Assembly: GCA_023213395.1 (NCBI GenBank)
Contig: CM041465.1
Span: forward strand, 173,173,741 to 173,237,740
Direction of reading: 5' to 3'
From: Cycas panzhihuaensis
Lineage: Eukaryota > Cycadophyta
DNA: 64,000 nucleotides
A model generated the notes under the pieces. That model was not told the origin of the DNA and ran no database searches. It worked only from the letters and a program-made list of their open reading frames with translations. Positions 1-10,242 of this stretch are shown in pieces. The stretch's first letter is position 1; the number at the start of each line of letters is the position of its first letter. The position numbers and the translations under genes are program-made.

Positions 1-3000
1 TGAGGTGAAAATCCCCGAATGACTCCATGTTAATATGGGTAAGGTGAGTTAATGCATTGTAGACTTAGCAATTCATGCATTGTAGACTTAGCAAAAATCT
101 AGATCACTAGGATATAGAGAGGGCCACTCCTGAAAGCCAAAATCAGTCATAGTGAAAGTCTAGAAGGAGTTAAGGTAGGTGGTCTACTGAGACAATCTGC
201 AACCTTGTTGGTGACACCCTTCTTATACTTGATCACTAAATGAAGCTGCTACATGTATGAAGCCCATTTAAAATTCCGTGCTTCTTAGATCTTATTTTGA
301 GACTACAAAGGCATGTGAACTGTATGGATTATGGTTTCTTTTCCCAAGATGTAATGATGCCAATATTTGAGGCTTGAACTAAGGCATAGAGCTCTCTATC
401 ATATGTGGAGTAATTTTGCTTGACCTAGGAAAAGGTTTCTGAATGGTAAGCAATGGGATGGCCATTTTGCTTAAGAACAACACCAAAAGCATAGTCGGAG
501 GCATCAATCTCTATCTTGAAAGGTTGAGATAGATCTGGTAAACTCGAGATAGGGCAATGCATAGCAATTGTTTAAGGCATACAAAGGCATTAACTTGGTC
601 AACAGTCCAAGTAAAAGGTACTTTTGCCTTAGTCAAGTGATGCAAAGGGTAGGCAATGTCAAAGTACCCAACGACGAATTTTCTATAAAAATTGACAGGT
701 CCAAGGAAACTACGAAGCTGAGTAATGGTGGTGGGAGTGGGCCAATTTAGCAATATGTCAACCTTAGCTAGATCGGCTTTGACTCCATGTTCATTGATAA
801 TGAAGCCCAAATAAGCTATATGTTTTTGCCCAAAAGAACATTTAGGGAGGCTCGCTTGAAGTTTGTGCTACCAAAGAATCTGCAATGTCAACTTGATGTG
901 CCTCATGTGATCTATCCATGTCTTTGAAAAAATCATAATATCACCCAAATAGATGATAAGGAAATCATCCAAATGCTCCTGAAAAATCTTGTTCATCATC
1001 GCCATGAAGGTAGCAAGGGCATTTGTTAGCCCATAAGGCATAACTAGCCACTCAAATAATCATTGCTTAGTCTTGAGAGTTATTTTCCACGTGTCTCAAG
1101 ATTGACTCGGACTTGATGATAGTCACTCTTCAAGTCTATTTTGAAAAAATACTTAGCTCCTTGTAATTGGACTAAGAGATCATCTATGCGAGGCAAGGGA
1201 TACTTATTTTTTATGGTGATTTTGTTGAGGACCCTAAAGCCAACACATAGATGCCAAGCTCCATCTCTTTTTTTGACAAGGAGAATGGGGGAAGCACAAG
1301 GGAAAATACTAGGCTTGATGTTACCTTGTTCAAGCAACTTAGAGATTTGATGTTTAATTTCTTCATTTTGGAGAGTGGAAGTTTTATATAATGGGCAATT
1401 AGGGAGGGAGATGCTAGGTTGTAACTCAATGGTGTGATCAATAGACCTATGGAGAGGCAATGGAGTGGGTTCTTCAAACACGTTATAAAAGGATTCTAAT
1501 AGAGTATGGAGCTCCTGGGGAACTTATGGAGTAATTGGGAATTTTGTTCCTTAAGAAAAATTAGTGCCGAAGTTTTTGCTTGCTCAATAGCCTTCTTGAC
1601 CTATCTACATGTGACCAATAAATTTGGCATTAAACCTATTGAAGTGCATCTAATCACATGTTCTTTGTTTCCTCGGCATAAAGTGTAAGTGTTAAAGATA
1701 AGCATCATAGTTAGCCTTTATAACATATTGATAAGGCTTTCCCAATATCATTCCACAACAATCCAAATAAGTGACATCACAAGTCAGTCTATCCACAAAT
1801 ATAGTCCCAAAATCAAAGGAGTGCAAACATGTGTAATCACTGTGGATGTAGTGTCACCCTTCCATCCAAGGGTGGATTGATGAGGATGATGTTGTGTGGG
1901 TAGCTTAAGCTTATCTACAACACTCTTTGCAACTAGGTCCTTTTGAGAACCATTATCAAAAATGCAATCAACCTTTAAATCATGGGTTAGGTGGGCTCTT
2001 GTAATGAAGAGTCCCTCCCTATTTTCTTATGGCTTTTGTATTAAGTAGAACAACATTGTGGAGTTGTTCTTTAAGCTCTTCGTAAGGACAAGCTTCACCA
2101 CGAGTGGATTCATTTACACTAGGAGGTGTCCTTTTCTAAAAAAAAAAAATTGCTTGTAGTTTTCTACATTCTTCGTTAGTGTATCCCTTATTTTTACAAT
2201 AAGCACAAAATTTGTTAGAAATAGAGGAAGTGGAAGAAGTGGGAGGAGGAGGAATAGAACTCTTGGAAGGATAAGACTTGTGTTGCCATTGTTGCTTCTT
2301 AAGAGTAGAAGATGTCTTCACTTGACTTTGCTTCATCTTGTACTAATATATGTTGATCTTCTTAGTGCCTTACTTGTACTTGTCTTCAACAAGTTGAGCC
2401 CATGCAAATGCATCTTCCAAAGTTTCCAACTTCTGCAATTTAAGATCTTGATACGAGTGAACCAAAAGTCCACTTTGAAACCTAAGAACTAGGTTGCTTG
2501 TCTTGTCCTTGGTCTACAACATGATTCAAAGCATGTTAAATTCTTGAATATAGTCCTACACAATCTATGAAAATTTCCACCTCAATCGAAGCCATTTAAC
2601 ATGCAAATCATGAGCATATGTAGTTGGATAAAATGTAGATTGAAGAGTCTCCACCAATTTATCCCAAGTATAAATTGGGTGTTGGTCTACTATCCTATCA
2701 ATAATCAATGATTTTGCAATGCCAACCAATTTTAAAGTTGCAAAAAGAACCTTTTGATCTGTCAACATATTTACAAAATTAAAATAGGGTTCTAGATCCA
2801 TGATCCATTTATCAAGTTGATCAAGATCGCAGCTTCCATTATATATTGTGAGCTTCATATTGAATATTGGGCATGCTGCTAGTGGAACTAGCTTGAAGAA
2901 TAGAGGATCCATTGGCCATGTACAATATGTTCTAAATATGGTGAATTGCATCTACCATTGCCTGCATGCTATCTTCAACGATGGTCTTTTTAGGAGGCAT
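1..3000 (-). pseudogene. Ty3/gypsy gag-pol remnant (element E0), 3' end off the window
   Basis: The frame reads right to left. It starts with ATG at 3000 (protein begins MPPKKT), followed by a Gag capsid region at about 2565-2951 (WDKLVETLQSTFYP). A single CCHC-like knuckle lies at 2160-2215, with Tyr in the His position (CAYCKNKGYTNEEC). A weak protease/linker follows, then RT at 1080-1481 with the fingers/palm motifs [14 protein letters not shown]. The RT C-terminus and the start of RNase H are at 511-810 (RSFLGPVNFYRKF), and the RNase H end (NKVADCLSR) lies near 200. Many stops and frameshifts break it. Near 925-945 the catalytic YxDD reads YLGD, so the active-site Asp is lost. Integrase would lie left of base 1. 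The order gag-PR-RT-RH is typical of Ty3/gypsy. It is a dead copy. Confidence 0.9.
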
Positions 3001-3726
3001 TTTAAACAAAAATTACTAAATAGGCACTTTACAAGTGAGAGAATTCAGATATAAAAATGTTAGGCACTTTATAGGGGCCAAAAATTTTTTTTTAAATGAT
3101 TTTTTTTAAATGCCTATGGTAACTTTTCAAAAGCATAAAATGAAGTTTTTGCTCATAACAATATGTACAAAACATAAAAGCGTAAATTCTTGTGGTTTTA
3201 AGCTTCTTGCTACAATGTTGAACACAAAAATATAAAGTTTACTGAAATCTATCAAGAAATGAAGAATCTGTGGTTCTTAGAAAAGGAAGATAAAAATAAT
3301 TGTAACTTATTCACCTAAAGTCAAATTGAGACAAACTTTTAAACAAGGCTAAGGGAATCCAAGGCACTCCTCCTTGCAAAATTTTAGGTCTACCTAGTGC
3401 GTCGATAGATCATACCAATGCAAGAAACAAAAGAGTATAGTCTTCACTAAAATGCTTATAATTTCCCTTCTAGATGTCAAATTGAGCTAACATTTTAAGG
3501 GAGGATAGAGAACTCAAAGGTGCTCCTTCCTGTAAAATTTCATAGCAATTCGCGGACTATGTATCTCATATGATCTCCTAGAATAGGCAACATGGAAATT
3601 GAGAAAGAAAACTAGTTGGAGAGCCAAACTAGGCTGACATGGCCTTCAAACTTCGTTTTGAGTTAAATATATTCCTCTTTTGGCAAGAGGTCTACAAAAC
3701 AAGTTGTGAAAACATGTAAGGAACCT
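3001..3726 (-). other. Untranslated leader of gypsy E0
   Basis: This AT-rich stretch lies between the primer-binding site and the gag start. It has no ORF with recognisable similarity. It contains poly-A/T tracts near 3085-3110 and looks like an ordinary retrotransposon leader. Confidence 0.6.
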
Positions 3727-3740
3727 TCTCTGATACTAAC
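3727..3740 (-). promoter_or_regulatory. Primer-binding site of gypsy E0 (tRNA-Met-like)
   Basis: On the minus strand the sequence reads GTTAGTATCAGAGA. This resembles the tRNA-iMet complement TGGTATCAGAG with changes at the first bases, and it directly follows an LTR end ...CCACATCA. It marks where minus-strand DNA synthesis would start and fixes the orientation of E0. Confidence 0.65.
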
Positions 3741-3916
3741 TGATGTGGAAACAAGAGGAAGAAAGTGCAAACAACCACAATCAATCCAAAATTCCACAAG
3801 AAGAAAAAAAATGCTAAGAATCACTCTCATTAATTTTGAAGTGAAAGTACAAATTTAAAGGCATTTGAATGGCCTTGATTAAAAGAATCCCATAGCTCAG
3901 AAGCCATGCACAAACT
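3741..3916 (-). repeat. Gypsy E0/E1 LTR, distal part (interrupted by copia-1)
   Basis: The LTR ends in CA on the minus strand next to the primer-binding site. It is cut at 3916 by the copia-1 insertion and continues at 8839-9042. The two parts add up to about 380 bp. The start (TGAGTG at 9042) lies just after a purine-rich tract, as expected for an LTR. Confidence 0.6.
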
Positions 3917-4130
3917 TGTTAGAATATAATGTTTTATCCTAGGTCTTTAAGGGTTAATGTTATAAACCCCTCATTGTACTCCTAATGTAGGATTGACATG
4001 TGTCATTCTCAAAAGTTTCGGTTACAATTCACTTTGTAACAGTTGTATTCTGTATGTATATTTAATGAGGCATTTCCTCCACCACAATACATCAACCATT
4101 TCTAACATTATTACTATGCAAAATTTAACA
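3917..4130 (+). repeat. 5' LTR of copia-1
   Basis: It starts TGTTAG and ends TTAACA directly before the primer-binding site. At 214 bp it equals the copia-2 5' LTR in length. It contains a TATA-like TATATTTAA at 4057-4065, the likely transcription signal. A shorter reading that ends at TTCTAACA (4107) is possible. Confidence 0.85.
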
Positions 4131-4142
4131 TGGTATCAGAGG
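4131..4142 (+). promoter_or_regulatory. Primer-binding site of copia-1 (tRNA-iMet)
   Basis: TGGTATCAGAGG matches the 3' end complement of initiator tRNA-Met, apart from the last base compared with the related elements. It abuts the LTR. Confidence 0.85.
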
Positions 4143-4813
4143 GGGTCAGTCTAACCTTTTGAAGGAGGAAGAAAAGGAAGAAAGTACAGTTGTCGTGAAC
4201 GACATTGAAGAAGAATTCAAGGGTTAAAGAACCCAATGGAGGAAGAAGGAGTTGAAATCTCCAGAGGAAGAAAGAGAATTCCAAAATTGAAACTGTACAG
4301 ACTTGTATGGATGGAATTTTTTGAAAGTTCTCAAAATTGAGTGAAGTTTGACCAACAAGTAAATTGTGACACGAGGATCACTTCTCTCAATTGAATCGAA
4401 GTCATCATAGCAAGTTTTGAGGTAGTTTTGCCCTATTTACTAGTCCGCGCGCAGGTTTGGAGTCACTCCAACAAATTTCTTCAAAAGAACTCAAATTTCC
4501 AGGTTAAATCACTCATAATCTCTGTGTCCTAGTGATTCAAGGTGTTTAAATCTGATTTTTTGTGAGTTGGTGAAAGATCTAATGAGTTTGAAGCTTTTTT
4601 CTCCAAAAACCTAGTCGACCATTTTTGGTTTTCGAGTTGATTTTCTTATAGTCTAAAAATTGCTTTGGAAAAGTAATTATAGATCTGTAATCCTCTCGAA
4701 AAGATCTCTCTTTTGAGGTACATTTTGCACCCATCCGTACAGTTAGGGTTTCGTATGGAAATCTGTACATCTGTACGGCCAAGTAAGCTGAAATTTAGTT
4801 TCTCTTTCTGGAA
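4143..4813 (+). other. Leader of copia-1 with two GTAC-rich clusters
   Basis: This untranslated leader has clusters of GTAC/GTATGG words at 4291-4310 and 4731-4780. The second lies about 35 nt before the gag ATG. The same arrangement occurs in copia-2, copia-D and copia-G. No ORF of note. Confidence 0.6.
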
Positions 4814-7800
4814 ATGGCTTCATCAATTCTAATTTTGTCAGACTAGAACAAATTAACAGACACAAATTATCATGTTTGGAAAATTAAGATAGAAACATTA
4901 TTGAGAGCCAAAAATGCTTGGAGCATTGCTAATGGGTCTGAAGCAAAGCCTGTTGCCGAAAGTTCAAATTTAGCGAATTGGGAAGAAAGAGATAATGTTG
5001 GAGTAATAATCCTGAAACTTTCAATTTCTGATCCACTCCTCATCTATGTGGAAACATTAACCTCTTCCTCTACAATATGGAAATGTTTTGAAAATCTATA
5101 TAACCAGAAGAGCAAGACCAAAATAATTGCCCTCAAGGAGGAATTATTCAAGCTATATATGACGGAATCAGATACAATATATGATTTTATAAATAAGGGG
5201 ATCTCAATAAGAAATGATCTCTTAAGTGTTGGGGCCACCATCTCAAAACTAAAAGTAGTGGAGATGATAGCAAGTAAATTGCCAAAATCATTTGATGTTA
5301 CAGTCAATACCATAACCAACAATAACCAGATTGACAAGATGACTCTTGATACTCTAACTGGTTTATTGTTAAGACCGGAGCAAAGAAATAAACATTATGA
5401 AGACTCAACAGGAATAGAAGATGCTTTTGTAACAAGACTAAACCTGGGACCCAGAGGATGGAGTCAATCTAGAGGAAGAGGACAAACACCAAAGGATAGG
5501 AATCCTCTCCATGGACAGTGGCAAGACAACAGAGGACGAAGATGGACAAATCCAAGGGATGCAAGAATATGTTATAATTCTGGTAAGCCTAGTCATATTT
5601 CAAGTTCCTGTAGGGCATTTGACTTTTGCTATCACTATGGTCAGTCTGGACACTATCCATATCAATGCCCCCAAAGGCGAGCCGATATTCAAAGAGAGAA
5701 GCTGCCAGTAGGAAATTACAGTAAGAAGCAGACAAAAGAAGAAGAGGAGGAAACAACGTTCATTGTTGCTCTTACTACAGGTCTTCAAGACAAGGATACA
5801 TGGTATATTGACTGAGGAGCATCCTCACATATGACCAGCAAAGAAGACCGGTTCAAGTTGCTCAAACCCTACACCACTGACAAATCAGTATAATTTGGAG
5901 ACAAGTATCCTTTGGACATAAAAGGAGTTGGAACTATAGCTGTCAACCTACAACGCAATATAAAGAAAACTGGAAATGTTCTACTCGTCCTAGGATTAAA
6001 AATGAATCTTCTCTCAGTGTCTCAGCTTAATAAGGAGAAGCTAAAAACAATCTTTGATGAAGAAAGAAACTGCTATATCCTGGACATGAAAAATAATGGT
6101 AATGTAATTGCAAAAAGCATAAGTAGTAGTGATTTGTATAAGCTGCTCTCTGATCCTATGTTCTCCAATATGGATGTAAAAGCTTGTACTGCTGTAAATT
6201 CCGATACTAATGATAAAATGTGGCATTTGAAGTACAACCATCTTTCTTTAGAAAAATTAAAGTTAATTCAAAAAGGAGGAATGGTTAATGCGTTGCCTTC
6301 CATCACATCTAATAATTTTGTGTGTAAAGGATGTCAATTCGGAAAGCAACATCAACTTCCATTCAAAGAAAGTGAGTGGCGAGCCCAAAACAAGTTATAG
6401 TTAGTCCATACAGACTTATGTGGACCTTTTACTCCACATTCAATTAATGGTTGTAGGTATATCCTAACATTTATTGATGATCTCACTAGAAAGGTTTGGA
6501 TTTATTTTCTCCACAACAAATCAGAAGTCTTTGAGACCTTTAAAGAATTTAAAGCAGAAGTGAAATTAGAATCAGGAGTCAAAATAAAATGCATCAGATT
6601 TGATGGTGGTGGTGAGTATATTTAAAAAAATTCTTGAGCTTCTATAAAACAAATGGGATACAGAGACAATTTACAACCCCCTATATTCCTCAATCCAATG
6701 GTGTTGCAGCAAGGAAAAATAGAACCATTATGGAAATGGCTCAAAACATGGTCTATGGGAACCAAGTTTCAAAAACCTACTAGGCAAAAGCAGTAAGCAC
6801 AACATACTACTTGATAAATCAAAGTCCCACAAGGGCATTAGAACAAATCATGCCAGAGGAAGCATGGACAGGTAGGAAACCTAGTGTAAGTAATTTGAAG
6901 GTGTTTGGGTGTCAAGCCTTTGTCTACATACCAGACAAAAGGAGATCAAAACTTGACTCCAAAAGCATAAAATGTTTCATGATCGGATACAGCACGAACT
7001 CCAAGGCCTACAAATACATAGATCCTAAGACCAACAAGATCTATGTAAGTTGAGACGACGTGTTCAATGAAGAAGATGCCATAGAAAGCTAGTCCCAAAT
7101 TCAGGTTATTAAAGAAATGCCAAAGAAAATACTTCAAGAAATTCCCTTGGAAGAAACATCTGGGATAACCTCAAAGGAAATCCCAAAAGCATCACATGAA
7201 GGCTCATCATCTGAAGGAGATGAACAAACATTCAAAGGTCCGATCACTGAAGAAGAACCAAAGAAAGAAAAGAAAGTACCAAGATGGTACATCAAAACCA
7301 TCAAGGAAGGAAAAGGAGATATATTTCCACACAAAACTAGAAGTCAAAGTCATCAAGCCTTGTATAGCAATGTTAAACCACAATCTTTTGAAGAAGCAAA
7401 AGGACATATTGAACAAAGAACAGCAATGGATTCAGAAATGAACTCCATTATCAAAAATCAGACTTGGGAACTAGTTGAATTACTTCCCAATAAACCAGTG
7501 GTTAACTGCAAATGGATCTATAAAATCAAAGAAGGGGCCAATAGCAAAATAGAAAACCACAAAGCCATGCTTGTAGCAAAAGGCTACACACAGATAGCTC
7601 GAGTAGGCTTTGAAGAAACATTCTCTCCTGTGGCCAAACTAAACACTGTAAGAACAACAATTGCCATAGCAGTCAAACAAAATTGGAAAGTTTATCAGTT
7701 GGATGTGAAAAGTGCCTTCCTGAACAGGGAACTAAGTGAGGAAGTCTACATGAAGCAACCAGAAGGCTACATCAAAGAAGGAGAAGAACATCTGGTTTGA

Positions 7801-8626
7801 AGTTAAAAAAAGCCTTGTATGGGCTGAAACAAGCTCCTCGTGCCTCGTATGCCAGGCTGGACAAACATCTTTGTCAAAATGGTTTTCATCGAGGAAGTTC
7901 AGACTCAAGCCTATATATAAGAAAAAGGAATAGGTTGATTACTATAATAGTTGTATATGTAGATGATATGATTATTACGGGAAGTGATGATGAATCAATT
8001 TCAAATATCCAGAGTCAGCTAGAAAAGGAATCTGAAATGATTGACTTAGGACTCCTAAGTTATTATCTAGGAAAGCAACAAAAAGAATTCTAAGGTATCT
8101 AAAAAGAACAGTTGATTTGAAACTGGTCTATCCAAAGAAGAAGTCACCTCAATTGTTAGGATTCTATGACTCAGATTGGGCTGGAGACAAAGAACAAAGA
8201 AAATCCACAAGTGGATACTGTTTTTTCCTAGGACCTTCTATCATTTCATGGAGCAGTAAAAGACAAGAAACAATTGCACTTTATTCAACTGAAGCTGAAT
8301 ACAAATTTGCAGTCAATGGAACATGTGAAGCCATCTGGTCAAGACAACTTCTAGCAGACTTGAATCAACAGCAGCAGGAGCCAACAGAACTGAATTGTGA
8401 TAATCATAGTACTGTCAAATTGACCAAGAATATTGTTCTCCATGCACGAACAAAGCACATAGAAGTACATCATCACTTCATATGGGAGAAGGTGCAAAGC
8501 AAAGAAGCTAATTTAACATATTGTCCCACAACGGAACAAATTGCAAATATTCTAACAAAACCACTTCGCAGAGATAGGTTTCAAACACTTAGAGACAGAA
8601 TAGGATTGAAAAGGATAAAACATTAA
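4814..8626 (+). pseudogene. Copia gag-pol polyprotein, copia-1 (broken)
   Basis: The ATG at 4814 (MASSIL) is shared with the other family-A elements. Order of domains: UBN2/Retrotran_gag_2-type Gag (to about 5560); two knuckles at 5568-5680, each missing its second Cys (CYNS and CYHY); protease at 5808 with a stop inside the D-S-G motif; the pre-integrase zinc finger (5912-6400, ending CKGCQFGKQH); an integrase core with several stops; RT at 7117-8090 with an intact YVDDM; RNase H at 8117-8626 (DSDWAGDKEQRKSTSGYCF). An in-frame gap of about 110 codons removes the RT-RNase H connection near 8070. The order PR-INT-RT-RH is the copia order. It cannot make a full polyprotein. Confidence 0.92.
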
Positions 8627-8633
8627 GAGAGGG

Positions 8634-8838
8634 TGTTAGAATATAATGTTTTATCCTAGGTCTTTAAGGGGTAATGTTATAAACCCCTCATTGTGTAACT
8701 CCTAATGTAGGATTGACATGTGTCATTCTCAAAAGCTTCAGTTACAATTCATTTGTAATGGTTGTATCCTGTAATGTATATTTAAGGAGGCATTTCCTCC
8801 ACCACAATACATCAACCATTTCTGACATTATTACTGCA
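8634..8838 (+). repeat. 3' LTR of copia-1
   Basis: It starts TGTTAGAATATAATG after the purine tract AAGAGAGGG at 8625-8633. It is collinear with the 5' LTR but lacks the terminal ATTTAACA-type end, so the 3' edge is uncertain by about 10 bases. Confidence 0.85.
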
Positions 8839-9042
8839 ACTGATTGCTATCCTATCTAAGTGACAACAAGGCGACTCATGCAAAGAGAGTCTATCTAGAA
8901 TAAATGAAAGCTACCTATTGATTTTAAATCAAAACTAGATAAATTTAGATAATATAATATAAATTAAGAAGGGAGGAGGATACCCCCATAGAAGTATCCT
9001 CAACATTATATTACAATAATGAATAAATAGCATTATCACTCA
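8839..9042 (-). repeat. Gypsy E0/E1 LTR, proximal part
   Basis: This non-coding, very AT-rich stretch continues the LTR that ends at 3741. On the minus strand it begins TGAGTGATAATG, right after a purine-rich stretch (TAGGTAGGGAGGAA) that looks like a polypurine tract. There is no ORF. Confidence 0.55.
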
Positions 9043-9101
9043 TTAATTCCTCCCTACCTAGGAGGAGGTTGTCCCCAATTTTTGTAGTTACAGCAAATGT
9101 G

Positions 9102-9221
9102 AAAAGTCTTGCTGAAAGCCCAGTTGTGAAATTCATGTGGCCTTCATATGTAGGCTACCCTGAAAAATCTTGCTCAAAGGCTAACTATGAAATTCACGTG
9201 GCCTACACAGGTAGGCTACCC
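9102..9221. repeat. Two-copy tandem duplication, 60-bp period
   Basis: Two imperfect copies lie head to tail, each starting near TCTTGCT (9108 and 9168) and ending in GTAGGCTACCC. They sit between the end of E1 pol and its polypurine tract, in the 3' untranslated part of that gypsy element. Confidence 0.7.
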
Positions 9222-9239
9222 TTATTGTGCACTAGCTAT

Positions 9240-9674
9240 ATGATAGGTTGATTGTGACATGCAGTGCATGTCCTGGTGTCTAGAAGAGTATCAACTAGAA
9301 GTGGAGGTTGAATATCCAGTATTGCATCCTCCAAATGTTGCACTTCAACCTCTTCATCTAACATAGGTGGCTCATATCACTTAAGATTGTTAACATTGAA
9401 GACATCATGCATCCCAAGATGAGTTGGTAGATAGAGGTAGAAAACATTGGCTCCTACAGCATTAATGATCCTCTATGGCCTAAACTAAATAGGTTTGAGT
9501 TTACGGTGAGCCTAATCTTTGAAAAGTTGCTAGTCAAAGTGGAGCTTGACTCTAGCACATACTTTGAAATCATGTGGAATCCTTTGTTGATCACATTAAT
9601 GCTTGTTCTCTATGGGAATTCCAAAGGGAATTCACACCTTAATGGCCAAATAATTACCATATACTAAACTAACT
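9240..9674 (-). pseudogene. Ty3/gypsy pol C-terminus (element E1 fragment)
   Basis: Reading the minus strand from 9674 gives the end of a gypsy integrase: a short run (LVYGNYLAIKV), then a C-terminal region containing VCARVKLHFD and the family signature LPTHLGMHDVFNVNNLK at about 9375-9425. Four in-frame TAG codons and one TGA interrupt it. The tail after the signature stays open to about 9240. The 5' side ends abruptly at the LTR of element E2 (CTACA at 9675), so E2 inserted into this pol. The rest of E1 pol is not seen in the window. Confidence 0.8.
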
Positions 9675-10026
9675 TGTAGATTTTTTATGTGACCTACCCA
9701 AAAGAGTACTATATCTATTCCTTTATAACTCAAATAGACAAAAATATCAAGAGAAAATAGTATATACAAAGTATCAAAACTTACAGGATATTAGGTATCT
9801 GTCTTAGCTTCCTCTTCGAAGCAAGGTGTCCTCCCAACTACTACCCTTAAGGTTGAAAATATAGCAAGTCTAAAACTCTCAATTGATGCCTCAGATTTGG
9901 GCCATAGAGCCTTATAAATAGGTGAATAAACTAGATCCTAAGAATTTGGCTGAACATGGTGTAGAAGTCAATCAGAGTAATTTACAGAGTTCGGCCAAAA
10001 TAACTTATAGAGGTCGGCCAAAATAT
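9675..10026 (-). repeat. 3' LTR of chromovirus E2, outer part
   Basis: On the minus strand the LTR starts TGTAGCG at 15402 and ends ATCTACA at 9675, giving 5-bp terminal inverted repeats (TGTAG/CTACA). Copia-D splits it at 10026/15345. It carries a TATA-like TATTTATAAG near 9911-9920. Total length is about 405 bp without the target duplication. Confidence 0.7.
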
Positions 10027-10235
10027 TGTCAAAGGTTCAATATGACAATTGATGAATGCTCTTCACATTATTGATCAATCATTTGATTGTATATATACAA
10101 TTGTGGAGAAGGTAGAAATGACAACCACTCAACAAGATTGTGCCACTTGTCACCTTGAGAGAGGAGAAGAGAAGGGTTGAGGACCCTCAATTAAATACTT
10201 TAGGAATACATCATAACCCTAGATTATCTTCTACA
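10027..10235 (-). repeat. 3' LTR of copia-D
   Basis: It runs TGTCAAAGG...TTCTACA on the plus strand, next to the minus-strand purine tract GAGGGGG. Its sequence matches 15129-15344. Confidence 0.93.
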
Positions 10236-10242
10236 CCCCCTC

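Larger units (their letters stand above)
3917..8838 (+). mobile_element. Ty1/copia LTR retrotransposon copia-1 (family A)
   Basis: This is a complete-looking copia element: 5' LTR 3917-4130, primer-binding site 4131, broken gag-pol 4814-8626, purine tract ending at 8633, 3' LTR 8634-8838. It belongs with copia-2 and copia-G: its LTRs start TGTTAGAATATAATG, and its proteins align with theirs along the whole length. The 3' LTR seems to lack the last dozen or so bases present in the 5' LTR, and no clean target duplication is visible (AAACT before, ACTGA or AACTG after). It sits inside the E0/E1 gypsy LTR on the opposite strand. Confidence 0.9.

Noticed and set aside
1506-1880. Plus-strand ORFs at 1506-1688 and 1689-1880 as genes
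   Set aside because: They are shadows of the minus-strand gypsy gag-pol linker, which reads consistently on the other strand.
3912-8843. AACT as a target duplication for copia-1
   Set aside because: AAACT before and ACTGA (or AACTG) after do not match cleanly under any LTR end that fits both LTRs. The 3' edge seems truncated.
9675-10026. E2 LTR continuing into E1 pol as one element's 3' untranslated region
   Set aside because: The CTACA end at 9675 matches the inverted repeat of TGTAG at 15402, and pol coding of a different element starts immediately beyond it.
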